A DNA stretch of 64,000 bases, taken from NCBI RefSeq assembly GCF_030816115.1, contig NZ_JAUSXQ010000001.1:992001-1056000 (forward strand). Direction: 5' to 3'. This document shows positions 17,339-25,154 of this stretch, one piece after another. The translations under genes and the position numbers were made by a program. The DNA is from Chryseobacterium sp. W4I1 (GTDB lineage: Bacteria; Bacteroidota; Bacteroidia; Flavobacteriales; Weeksellaceae). Positions within the stretch are counted from its first letter, which is position 1. Every line of letters starts with the position of its first letter. The notes below the pieces were generated by a model that saw only the letters and a program-made list of their open reading frames with translations, was not told where the DNA came from and made no database searches.

Positions 17339-18280
17339 ATGGAGCAAAACATTTTAGATTGTGTGATCGTTGGATCCGGGCCTTCTGGCTTTACAGCGGC
17401 TATTTATGCGGCAAGAGCAGACCTGAAACCTGAATTGTATACAGGTTTGGAGCCGGGCGGACAATTAACAACAACTACGGAAGTGGATAACTTCCCAGGA
17501 TATCCGGCGGGGATTACAGGTCCTGAAATGATGATGGATCTGCAGAAGCAGGCAGAAAGATTTGATACCAAAGTTCATTACGAAATGATCACCAAAGCTG
17601 AGTTCTCAAAAGAAGTAGGTGGTGTTCACAAATTATATGCAGGAAACAAGGAGATTTTGGCCAAATCGGTAATTATCTCTACAGGTGCCACTGCAAAATA
17701 TCTTGGTCTTGATGACGAGAAAAAATATAATGGGGGTGGAGTTTCAGCATGTGCAACGTGCGACGGATTTTTCTACAGAGGAAAAGACGTTGTCGTAGTA
17801 GGTGCAGGAGATACAGCTGCTGAAGAAGCCACTTATCTTGCGAAACTGGTAAATAAAGTGACCATGTTGGTGAGAAAAGGGGAATTCAGAGCTTCTAAAG
17901 CAATGATTCACAGAGTAGAAAATACACCGAACATTGAAGTGAAATTTCACCATGAGCTGATTGGTATCGAAGGAGAAAACAACTTGGTGGAAAGAGCAGT
18001 GGTGATCAATAACCAGACCCAGGAGAAATCAACGGTGGACGTACACGGAATATTTATCGCTATCGGTCACAAACCGAATACTGATATTTTCGCCGGCCAG
18101 ATTGATCTTGATGAGAACGGATATATTGCTACAGAAAAAGGATCTACAAGAACGAATCTTCCGGGTGTATTCGCTGCAGGAGATGTTCAGGATCATATCT
18201 ACAGACAAGCTATTACAGCAGCGGGAAGCGGTTGTATGGCAGCGATGGATGCAGAGAAATATCTTGCTGAATTACATTAA
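17339..18280 (+). CDS. trxB: Thioredoxin-disulfide reductase
   Basis: A 313-residue flavoprotein of normal length. The FAD-binding GSGPSGFTAAIYAARA is at the N terminus, the redox pair Cys138/Cys141 is in ACATCDGFF, the NADPH-binding GAGDTAAEEA follows, and the C-terminal FAD contact GVFAAGDVQD is present. It reduces thioredoxin with NADPH in the cytoplasm. A 246-bp spacer separates it from holA, and a terminator lies 23 bp downstream. Confidence 0.96.
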   Translation: MEQNILDCVIVGSGPSGFTAAIYAARADLKPELYTGLEPGGQLTTTTEVDNFPGYPAGITGPEMMMDLQKQAERFDTKVHYEMITKAEFSKEVGGVHKLYAGNKEILAKSVIISTGATAKYLGLDDEKKYNGGGVSACATCDGFFYRGKDVVVVGAGDTAAEEATYLAKLVNKVTMLVRKGEFRASKAMIHRVENTPNIEVKFHHELIGIEGENNLVERAVVINNQTQEKSTVDVHGIFIAIGHKPNTDIFAGQIDLDENGYIATEKGSTRTNLPGVFAAGDVQDHIYRQAITAAGSGCMAAMDAEKYLAELH

Positions 18281-18302
18281 TATTCAGCTTTTTACAATAC
18301 AG

Positions 18303-18328
18303 AGCGTACCCGATGGGTGCGCTTTTTT
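18303..18328 (+). terminator. Rho-independent terminator after trxB
   Basis: GCGTACCC (18304-18311) pairs with GGGTGCGC (18315-18322) around a three-base loop, followed by six T. There is one T-G pair in the stem. Confidence 0.85.
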
Positions 18329-18550
18329 GTTTTCTGATTATCTTCTCTATATTTTTTAGCACCAATCATGGTTCATATTTATCTCTTGCAGATCAAGGAG
18401 ATTTAGCAGATTTTTTATTTGTATTAATCTGTTAAAGTAAGAAGAATGATTTTCTGAGAAAAGAATTTATAGTCATCAATATTATCGTGAATAACACCTG
18501 CTACTTAAGTAAAAATACCTAAATTTAGCTCCGATCTTTAAAAAATAATA

Positions 18551-18778
18551 ATGGAAAGCAAAGTCATAAAAATTACCCACACTACAGGAACCTACATCAT
18601 TAATATTCCGGACGGAAGGCTGAATGAAATGCAAAGCCAGCTAGACAAATGCCTGAACGACGAACAGGGCGCTATTGTGGTGAAGGGAGAAAACGGAGAT
18701 CAATTTGTGTATCCGTCTGATCTTCTAAAAAACAGTTTCATTGCCATAGTAAATAAGGAAGAGGTTAAAGTCTTGTAA
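18551..18778 (+). CDS. Small conserved-looking protein of unknown function
   Basis: A 75-residue soluble protein with an alternating strand pattern (VIKITHTTGTYIINIPDGRL) and a central amphipathic helix (NEMQSQLDKCLNDEQGAIV). No known motif was recognised. It lies alone between trxB and tRNA-Ser with its own spacer of about 220 bp upstream. Length, start context and flavobacterial codon use support a real gene. Confidence 0.6.
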   Translation: MESKVIKITHTTGTYIINIPDGRLNEMQSQLDKCLNDEQGAIVVKGENGDQFVYPSDLLKNSFIAIVNKEEVKVL

Positions 18779-18838
18779 AAATAATTCTCCTGATTTTAAG
18801 CCCATTATTAAGTTTCGTTAAAATTTATTTGGGAAAAG

Positions 18839-18870
18839 TTTTGAAGGAAAATAAAATCGTTTTATATTTG
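18839..18870 (+). promoter_or_regulatory. Promoter of tRNA-Ser
   Basis: TTTTG at 18839-18843 and TATATTTG at 18863-18870 are separated by 19 bases, a close match to the Bacteroidetes -33 TTTG / -7 TANNTTTG promoter. The mature tRNA begins 34 bp downstream. This is one of the clearest taxonomic signals in the window. Confidence 0.8.
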
Positions 18871-18903
18871 CACCACTGAAAACAACGGTATACCCGTGAT
18901 TCA

Positions 18904-18988
18904 GGAGAGATGGCAGAGTGGTCGATTGCGATAGTCTTGAAAACTATTGACTGTAACAGGTCCGGGGGTTCGAATCCCTCTCTCTCCG
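18904..18988 (+). tRNA. tRNA-Ser (anticodon UGA)
   Basis: An 85-nt cloverleaf: acceptor arms GGAGAGA and TCTCTCC, D-arm with TGGCAGAGTGGT, anticodon stem ATAGT/ACTAT with loop CTTGAAA (anticodon TGA at 18938-18940), a long variable arm (class II) and the T-loop GTTCGAATCCC. No CCA is encoded. The 3' end faces an integrase relic, which is typical of tRNA genes used as integration sites. Confidence 0.96.
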
Positions 18989-19012
18989 CTGGTTGAGAAA
19001 CTAAAATAAGCT

Positions 19013-19046
19013 AAAACGCTGTAAACATCAATGTTTACAGCGTTTT
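19013..19046 (+). terminator. Perfect hairpin downstream of tRNA-Ser
   Basis: A 16-bp perfect stem (19013-19028 with 19031-19046, AAAACGCTGTAAACAT and its complement) encloses two bases and is followed by a T-rich stretch. It is positioned to terminate the tRNA transcript. Confidence 0.75.
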
Positions 19047-19077
19047 TTGTTTTGCGTTAGAATCAAAAAAAATCAAA

Positions 19078-19139
19078 ATAGGTCACGATTTATATGACCT
19101 ATTCCGTGACCTATCCTGAAAATTTGAAAATAGGTCACG
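19078..19139. repeat. Cluster of ATAGGTCA repeats in alternating orientation
   Basis: ATAGGTCACG at 19078-19087, its complement TGACCTAT at 19095-19102, CGTGACCTAT at 19105-19114 and ATAGGTCACG at 19130-19139. Two nested inverted repeats in 62 bp between the tRNA and the integrase relic look like protein-binding arm sites of the lost element. Confidence 0.6.
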
Positions 19140-19241
19140 AAAAACTCAGAGGAACCTGACCAATAGGCAGTCTAACGATTGTACATCTTGCAAAAAGTGG
19201 TAATAAAAAGTAAATTATTAAACAATTAAAGTTACTACACA

Positions 19242-19716
19242 ATGAACAAAACATTCAACCTTTTATTCTTTATAAAAAGAATAAATCAGCACCAACAGAA
19301 CCGCTCCATAGACGGCGACCAATGGATATTCACACATCGTCAGAAAACCTACACCTCAACAAGAGTTTCCATTATTACCTTTAGCCCACAAGCTAATTTT
19401 AAAATATGAAAATCATCCGGAATGTGTAAATTCAAATGTCATGTTTCCTGTTCTCAGTAATCAGAAAATGAATTCCTATCTCAAAGAAATTGCGAGTGTC
19501 TGTGGAATCAATAAAGAGTTGACATTTCACATCGCGAGACATACATTTGCTACTACGGTTACTTTGTCCAACGGAGTGCCAATTGAAAACGTTAGCAAAA
19601 TGCTGGGTCATACAAATATCAAAACTACGTAGCATTATGCGAAGATTCTAGATAAGAAAGTGAGTGATGATATGTTAGCTTTAAGAAGGAAACTTAAGGA
19701 TCAAAAGTCTAATTGA
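19242..19716 (+). pseudogene. Tyrosine-type site-specific integrase, internally deleted and frameshifted
   Basis: The ATG at 19242 begins MNKTFNLLFFIKR, the usual start of Bacteroidetes mobile-element integrases, but after about 13 codons the sequence jumps to DGDQWIFTHRQKTYTSTRV from the catalytic domain: the central part is deleted. A frameshift near 19366-19375 moves the reading into the frame carrying LPLAHKLILKYENHPECVNS and then LTFHIARHTFATT (the HxxR box) and MLGHTNIKTT. A TAG at 19630-19632 replaces the expected CAG before HYAKI, which holds the catalytic Tyr, and the tail runs to TGA at 19714. Non-functional by three independent lesions. Confidence 0.9.
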
Positions 19717-20005
19717 ATTCTTTCTTTTCGCCATGATATCTTCATGAAAGAAAAAAATTGATCTATACAAGGAAAGTAAGTGCCGGCTTTAATGATAAAT
19801 TGCAGAAGGAAATCATAGAAGAGGTCAAATCACTAATATCCGATAAATCTCCTCTCAGCAGCAAATCTGACGTAAATTAGCTACCTCGGTTCCGTCCCAA
19901 CCTTCCGCACGCGAATACGACTTGGCTAAACAAGCTTTAACTCTTTGGGTTAAATCATAAACTTTGACATAAATTTGCCATAATAATAGATTAAAGAATA
20001 TAAAT
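19717..20005. other. Mobile-element debris between the integrase relic and the first AraC gene
   Basis: There is no intact gene here. Plus strand 19758-19880 reads a 40-codon frame with LIYTRKVSAGFNDKLQKEII and minus strand 19855-19962 reads a fragment with AKSYSRAEGWDGTEVANL; neither was assigned to a family, and both look like truncated ends of element genes. The last part holds the promoter of the following regulator: TTTG (19944-19947) and TAAATTTG (19970-19977), 22 bases apart. Confidence 0.5.
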
Positions 20006-20030
20006 ATGACGACACTTTTTTATAAAAAAT

Positions 20031-20570
20031 ATGGTTTGCAACCGTTGTATAATGGTGGTTCAAAATGAATTGGATAAGCTTGGTTTGTCAGCCATAAGCA
20101 TAAAGCTTGGCGAGATCATTTTTGAAAAAGCACTGACTACAGAAAAGAAGCGGGATTTAGCAGAAGCCTTATCAATCTTGGGTTTTGGAGTAATAGATGA
20201 TAAAAAAAGCAGGATCATTGAAAAGATAAAAAATACCATCATCGAGTTGGTACATCATGATGATAATGACGCTAAAAGCAACCTATCGGATATTTTAAGT
20301 GAGAAACTTCACCAGGATTACAATTATTTGTCCAACCTTTTCTCTGAAGTGGAAGGCACAACGATTGAAAAATATTTTATTGCCCAGAAAATTGAAAGAG
20401 TAAAAGAACTATTGGTTTATGATGAACTTTCACTGAGCGAAATTGCTTTTCAGCTCAATTATTCCAGTGTGGCTTATCTCAGCAATCAATTCAAAAAAAC
20501 TATCGGATTGACACCGAGTCATTTCAAACAAATAAAGGAGGAGAAACGCAAACCATTAGACCAGGTTTAG
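20031..20570 (+). CDS. AraC family regulator with N-terminal CxxC metal-binding-like segment
   Basis: A 179-residue protein from the ATG at 20031. The start MVCNRCIMVV has a CxxC motif in the position seen in the paralogue at 26660 (KGMVCNRC), resembling the HMA fold's metal site. The C-terminal 80 residues are an AraC helix-turn-helix pair (LSEIAFQLNYSSVAYLSNQF, KKTIGLTPSHFKQI). The natural start is probably the ATG at 20006: it reads MTTLF and would continue in frame to IKNMVCNRC if the six-T run at 20015-20020 were one base shorter. It may therefore be frameshifted at its 5' end, or start internally. The copA gene follows 88 bp later; a metal-responsive activator of copA is inferred. Confidence 0.8.
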   Translation: MVCNRCIMVVQNELDKLGLSAISIKLGEIIFEKALTTEKKRDLAEALSILGFGVIDDKKSRIIEKIKNTIIELVHHDDNDAKSNLSDILSEKLHQDYNYLSNLFSEVEGTTIEKYFIAQKIERVKELLVYDELSLSEIAFQLNYSSVAYLSNQFKKTIGLTPSHFKQIKEEKRKPLDQV

Positions 20571-20633
20571 TAAATCTTACAAATCAATTCCATAATTCCA
20601 CAATAACTATTCTCAGTATTACAGCCAATTTTG
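20569..20633 (+). promoter_or_regulatory. Shared metal-regulon box and promoter of copA
   Basis: The 18-bp box AGTAAATCTTACAAATCA (20569-20586) overlaps the preceding stop codon. After 39 bases comes CAATTTTG (20626-20633), a one-mismatch -7 element; the copA ATG is at 20659. Near-identical boxes at the same distance precede three other operons (26147, 27388, 35185). Confidence 0.75.
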
Positions 20634-20658
20634 TATTGCAAATAAAGCAATAGAAATT

Positions 20659-23076
20659 ATGGCTACAAATAACAATAGAGAAACGATTTACATTCCTTTA
20701 GAAGATGTAGAAAGCGAACATTGTTCATTAATCGTTGAAAAAGGATTGGCAAAGGTTGATGGTGTTGAAACCCAGAAAGTGGAAATCAACAACCACAGGG
20801 CAGCCATTACCGTTAAAGATGCAGAAACTGTTGGCAAAGCCGTTGCAGCTATTAAAGACTTAGGCTATGGTGTACCAACCGTAAAAAATTCCTTCCCGGT
20901 TTTGGGTATGACTTGTGCTTCTTGTGCGGGTAGTGCAGAAAGTATCGTAAAGTATGAGTCAGGTGTGATTGAGGCTTCTGTCAACTACGCAACAGGAAAT
21001 CTGACCGTTGAGTACCTTCCCAATATGACGGACGCTACCAAACTGCAAAAAGCCGTTCAGAGTGTTGGTTATGACCTGCTCATTGTTGAAGAAGCAAAGC
21101 AACAGCAATCTCTGGAGACCATCCATGCAGAAAAATTCAAAAAGCTAAAAAACAAAACTATTTGGGCCGTTATATTATCGTTACCCGTGGTAACCATCGG
21201 GATGTTTTTTATGGATATGCCTTATGGAAACGAAATCATGTGGGCATTTTCCACTCCTGTGGTACTTTGGCTAGGTAAAGACTTTTTTATCAATGCGTGG
21301 AAACAGGCCAGACACCGCTCTGCCAACATGGATACTTTGGTTGCCTTGAGTACAGGAATTGCCTATGTATTCAGTGTATTTAATATGTTTTTTATGGATT
21401 TCTGGCACCAAAGAGGATTGCACGCGCACGTCTATTTTGAAGCAGCTGCAGTGGTCATCGCCTTTATCCTTTTAGGTAAATTATTGGAAGAAAAAGCCAA
21501 AGGAAACACCTCTACTGCCATTAAAAAACTGATGGGCCTGCAACCAAAAACCGTGATGGTAATAGCGCCCGATGGAACAGAAAAACAAACTGCTATTGAA
21601 GAGGTAAATGTAGATGATATAATCCTGGTAAAGCCCGGCGAAAAAATTGCGGTCGATGGAATGGTTACTTCCGGTAATTCGTATGTAGACGAAAGTATGC
21701 TGAGTGGCGAACCCGTTCCGGTATTGAAACAAGAAAATGAAAAAGTATTTGCGGGAACCATTAATCAAAAAGGAAGTTTCCAATTTAAAGCAGTGAAAGT
21801 AGGGAAGGAAACCATGCTGGCTCAAATCATAAAAATGGTGCAGGATGCACAAGGCAGTAAAGCTCCCGTTCAAAAATTGGTTGATAAAATTGCAGGGATT
21901 TTCGTTCCGGTGGTAATTGGTATTGCCATTCTTACGTTTGTTTTGTGGTTTATTTTAGGCGGTGATAACGGTGTAGTACAGGGATTGTTGGCCGCCGTTA
22001 CGGTATTAGTTATTGCTTGTCCTTGTGCTTTAGGACTGGCTACGCCAACGGCTATAATGGTCGGTGTGGGTAAAGGTGCCGAAAATGGTATTTTAATTAA
22101 AGATGCCGAAAGCCTTGAATTGGCTAAGAAAGTGAATGCAATTGTGTTGGATAAAACCGGAACAATAACACAAGGAAGACCTGAGGTAACAAGTATCCAA
22201 TGGCTGAACAATGATGATACAACCAAGACTATTTTGCTGAGTATTGAAAAACAATCAGAGCATCCGTTAGCGGAAGCCGTGGTGAAACATTTGGAAGGCG
22301 CTGCTACCGCACCCTTATCCAACTTCGACAGCATTACAGGGAAAGGTGCAAAAGCCAATCATAATAACGAAACCTATTTTGTAGGAAATAAAAAACTCCT
22401 GGCAGAAAACAACATTGTGATTGCCGAACAATTGCAAAACCAAGCCGATGAATGGGGCAAACAGTCCAAAACGGTCATTTGGTTTGCAAACAGCAAAGAG
22501 GCACTTTCCGTTATCGCCATATCCGATAAAATCAAAGAAACATCAGTTCAGGCAATTGCAGCAATGCAGGAAATGGGTATCGACTTGTATATGCTAACAG
22601 GCGACAATGAAGCTACTGCCAAAGCGATTGCTGAGCAAACAGGCATCCTGCATTACAAAGCCGAAGTATTGCCACAACACAAAGCAGATTTTGTAAAAGA
22701 ATTGCAAAGCAAAGGAAAAGTAGTAGCTATGGTAGGCGACGGAATTAACGACAGTACTGCCCTGGCAACGGCCGATGTAAGTATTGCCATGGGAAAAGGC
22801 AGCGACATCGCCATGGATGTAGCCAAAATGACCATCATTTCATCAGACCTTACCAAAATACCGCAGGCAATACGTTTATCAAAACAAACAGTGGCCACCA
22901 TTAAGCAAAATCTCTTTTGGGCGTTTATTTACAACCTGATTGGCATTCCCCTGGCTGCCGGAATATTGTATCCTATTAACGGTTTCTTGTTAAACCCAAT
23001 GATAGCCGGAGCGGCAATGGCTTTGAGTAGCGTAAGCGTAGTGAGTAATAGTTTAAGATTGAAATGGAAGAAATAA
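20659..23076 (+). CDS. copA: Copper-translocating P-type ATPase (CopA-like)
   Basis: An 805-residue P1B-type ATPase. A first HMA-like domain (about 8-75) has lost its CxxC; the second has Cys86/Cys89 in GMTCASCA. Membrane helices begin near 165. The metal path is Cys454-Pro455-Cys456 in IACPCALG, the phosphorylated residue is Asp498 in DKTGT, the SEHPL motif follows, and GDGIND (Asp694) closes the ATP-binding site. The CPC motif and MALSSVSVVSNSLRLK at the end are those of Cu(I)-exporting pumps. It exports Cu+ (or Ag+) across the inner membrane. It lies behind the AraC gene and its shared box. Confidence 0.95.
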   Translation: MATNNNRETIYIPLEDVESEHCSLIVEKGLAKVDGVETQKVEINNHRAAITVKDAETVGKAVAAIKDLGYGVPTVKNSFPVLGMTCASCAGSAESIVKYESGVIEASVNYATGNLTVEYLPNMTDATKLQKAVQSVGYDLLIVEEAKQQQSLETIHAEKFKKLKNKTIWAVILSLPVVTIGMFFMDMPYGNEIMWAFSTPVVLWLGKDFFINAWKQARHRSANMDTLVALSTGIAYVFSVFNMFFMDFWHQRGLHAHVYFEAAAVVIAFILLGKLLEEKAKGNTSTAIKKLMGLQPKTVMVIAPDGTEKQTAIEEVNVDDIILVKPGEKIAVDGMVTSGNSYVDESMLSGEPVPVLKQENEKVFAGTINQKGSFQFKAVKVGKETMLAQIIKMVQDAQGSKAPVQKLVDKIAGIFVPVVIGIAILTFVLWFILGGDNGVVQGLLAAVTVLVIACPCALGLATPTAIMVGVGKGAENGILIKDAESLELAKKVNAIVLDKTGTITQGRPEVTSIQWLNNDDTTKTILLSIEKQSEHPLAEAVVKHLEGAATAPLSNFDSITGKGAKANHNNETYFVGNKKLLAENNIVIAEQLQNQADEWGKQSKTVIWFANSKEALSVIAISDKIKETSVQAIAAMQEMGIDLYMLTGDNEATAKAIAEQTGILHYKAEVLPQHKADFVKELQSKGKVVAMVGDGINDSTALATADVSIAMGKGSDIAMDVAKMTIISSDLTKIPQAIRLSKQTVATIKQNLFWAFIYNLIGIPLAAGILYPINGFLLNPMIAGAAMALSSVSVVSNSLRLKWKK

Positions 23077-23119
23077 AATTGGAAGTGGTGGGAGTAGAAG
23101 TATAAATATTCAGTTTTGT

Positions 23120-23159
23120 GCAAAAGTTCAATCCCGAAGCTTCGGGATTGAACTTTTGC
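23120..23159. repeat. 40-bp perfect palindrome downstream of copA
   Basis: Bases 23120-23139 and 23140-23159 are exact reverse complements, centred on AAGCTT and with the arm beginning GCAAAAGTTCAATCCC. No T run follows, so it is not a textbook terminator, although it lies 43 bp after the copA stop and could still end transcription or serve as a recombination or processing site. Confidence 0.8.
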
Positions 23160-23252
23160 GGTTTCGTCCCGCTATTGCAAAGTGCTTGTGGTTGGCTTTA
23201 TTTCGTTTGTGTGTCCCGTCCTAAAATAGGTTGACATAAAATCGATTTATTT

Positions 23253-23642
23253 ATGGAAGACGAAGAATTATTTAGAAAAAAGCGCAGTCAAAAAGATTAT
23301 ACATTATGCTTTAAATTGAGCGTTGTTTCTCAAGTAGAAAAAGGCGAACTTACTTATAAACAAGCTCAAAAACACTATGGAATTCAGAGAAGAAGTACGG
23401 TTTTGGTCTGGTTGAGAAGATATGGTAACTTAGATTGGATAAAACCAAGTATCCATACCATGTCAAGATCCAAAGAAACCCCGGCCCAGAAAATTAAACG
23501 TCTGGAGAAAGAACTTTCCGATGAAAAGCTGAAAAATAAAGTACTCAATACAATGATTGAGATTTCAGATGGGCAATATGGCACTCAGATCAGAAAAAAG
23601 TATTTATCCCAACAATCCTCAGACTCCAAAAAGAGGGATTAA
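23253..23642 (+). CDS. IS3-family transposase OrfA
   Basis: A 129-residue DNA-binding subunit: helix-turn-helix region KLSVVSQVEKGELTYKQAQK followed by HYGIQRRSTVLVWLRRYG, then a leucine-zipper-like coiled coil (KIKRLEKELSDEKLKNKVLN). The frame overlaps orfB through a -1 shift; the CCAAAAAG run at 23626-23633 is a suitable slippery site for an OrfAB fusion. Confidence 0.92.
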   Translation: MEDEELFRKKRSQKDYTLCFKLSVVSQVEKGELTYKQAQKHYGIQRRSTVLVWLRRYGNLDWIKPSIHTMSRSKETPAQKIKRLEKELSDEKLKNKVLNTMIEISDGQYGTQIRKKYLSQQSSDSKKRD

Positions 23643-23662
23643 GCCTCTCCAAAATATGTAGA

Positions 23663-24480
23663 TTGTTTGGGATAAGCCGCCAAAATATTTATCAGACTCA
23701 AAAGCGGTATATCAAGCGGGAAGATGAACTTTTGAGAATCAAGGAAATGGTTAAAGCAATACGAATGGAGCTTCCCAGGCTGGGAACCCGAAAGCTTTAC
23801 TATTTGCTGAAAGAATGTTTTGATAAAGAAGATATTAAAATAGGCAGAGATGCTTTATTTCAATATTTAAAAAGAGAAAATTTATTAATTTATCCTAAAA
23901 AGAAATATATAAAGACCACTTTTTCAAAACATTGGCTCAGAAAGCATCCTAATTTATTAAAAAACATTAAAGCAGAACGGCCAGAACAAGTTTTTGTAAG
24001 CGATATCACTTATCTGAAAACAAGGGAATCGGTATGCTATTTATCTTTAGTGACGGATGCTTACAGCAGAAAGATTATGGGGTTCTCGGTGAGCAAAAAT
24101 ATGAATTCTGAAAACGTTGCAAAAGCATTGAAAATGGCAGTGAAGAACAGAATTACCCATAATTCTCTTATTCATCATTCGGATAGAGGATTGCAATATT
24201 GTTCGGGATATTATCAAAAGGTACTTAATCAATATCAAATTCAACCTTCCATGACGGATGGATATGATTGTTATCAAAATGCATTGGCAGAAAGAATTAA
24301 TGGAATATTGAAGCAGGAATTTCTATTTAATAAAGCTAAAATAAAGATGATCTTAATGAATTGATAAAAGAAAGTATTTATCTTTATAACAATAAAAGAC
24401 CTCACTTAAGCCTAAAGATGCAAACACCGGAGCAAGTGCATAAAAAATCCGAAGAAAAATATTCCTCCGGATTTAGTTAA
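23663..24480 (+). pseudogene. IS3-family transposase OrfB, frameshifted near its C terminus
   Basis: The rve-type catalytic core is complete: first Asp in VFVSDITYL, second Asp in HHSDRGLQY and Glu in NALAERINGILK. The open frame then ends at 24364 after KAKIKMILMN, while the expected continuation (DLNELIKESIYLYNNKRPHL to the stop at 24480) is in the -1 frame, so an indel near 24335 has cut about 40 residues off. The real N terminus is upstream of 23663, reached by -1 frameshifting from orfA (GLSKICRLFGISRQ is readable). Confidence 0.85.
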
Positions 24481-24532
24481 ATATTGTTTAATTATTGTCA
24501 ATCTATTTTAGGACGACTCAGTGAATGTTCTC

Positions 24533-24988
24533 CTAATTGTCAAGTCGGTTGTCATTTCCAAATAATATTGCTGTTCCGTCTTCATTCTTCGCCAAGTTAA
24601 AAAGTTCATTTTGAAAGTTATCAATTGCACTTGGTTCGACAATTATTTCAACTTTTAATTTGTTCTTTTCTTCAGGTCTATAAATAGTTGATACGTTACT
24701 TTCAATATTTATTTCTACTCCAATATGTCCGCTATTATCGATAGGATAATATTTCATAGAAAAGTAGGCATAACTGTCTTTTTCTCCTGCTTCGTAAAAT
24801 AGTATTTTGTCGCCTTTGGGATAACCAACTAATTCGTTTGCAAAGTCAGAAATGCATTCAAACTGGTCATAAACTTCTGTTTGTCCAGTAAATAGATTAT
24901 TTGATACAACAACTTTCAATTCAAACATATCATCGTCTTTCCAAATAGATTTTAATTCAAGAAAAGATTTTCGATTATTTGAAGCCAT
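24533..24988 (-). CDS. Hypothetical protein
   Basis: A 151-residue acidic soluble protein. It opens with SFLELKSIWKDDDMFELKVV and has an internal FANELVGYPKGDKILFYEAG and SYAYFSMKYYPID; the pattern is like small immunity-type or orphan proteins of Bacteroidetes islands, but no family was recognised. Its stop codon is only 12 bp from the IS3 right end, so the gene is not cut. The upstream spacer contains GAGTTGGTGGCAAGCG (reverse strand), a sequence type often seen next to orphan genes in this phylum. Confidence 0.55.
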   Translation of the reverse strand: MASNNRKSFLELKSIWKDDDMFELKVVVSNNLFTGQTEVYDQFECISDFANELVGYPKGDKILFYEAGEKDSYAYFSMKYYPIDNSGHIGVEINIESNVSTIYRPEEKNKLKVEIIVEPSAIDNFQNELFNLAKNEDGTAILFGNDNRLDN

Positions 24989-25154
24989 ATATTACTTGTT
25001 TTCTATTGTTCCACTGTCAGTTTTACGCTTGCCACCAACTCAAAATACACGCAATGCGTATTTTAAATAGTTTAAACAATAGTATGAATTTTATATTGTT
25101 GCGCAACGAGTAATCACCATCCCTTTGTCTGCAGAATTTCATTACGCTACAAAT

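Larger units (their letters stand above)
23212..24520 (+). mobile_element. IS3-family insertion sequence (IS3/IS150-like layout)
   Basis: About 1.3 kb with imperfect 25-bp terminal inverted repeats (23212-23236 and 24496-24520) sharing CGTCCTAAAATAG and TTGACA; 21 of 25 positions agree. A 3-bp target duplication GTG flanks it (23209-23211 and 24521-24523). It contains orfA and a frameshifted orfB in the -1 phase. It is inserted in the spacer between copA and the gene at 24533, not inside a gene. The intact ends suggest fairly recent arrival, the broken orfB suggests that it no longer moves by itself. Confidence 0.9.

Noticed and set aside
18961..18990. Direct repeat of the tRNA-Ser 3' end as right attachment site
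   Set aside because: I searched by eye downstream to 40 kb for CCCTCTCTCTCC-like sequence and found none; a boundary claim is not supported.
21870..22358. Long open frame on the minus strand inside copA (162 codons)
   Set aside because: It lies fully inside the well-supported copA gene, has no family-like sequence and reflects codon bias of the sense strand.
24521..24560. IS3 insertion truncating the gene at 24533
   Set aside because: The stop codon of that gene lies 12 bp outside the IS and its target duplication, so the coding sequence is complete.
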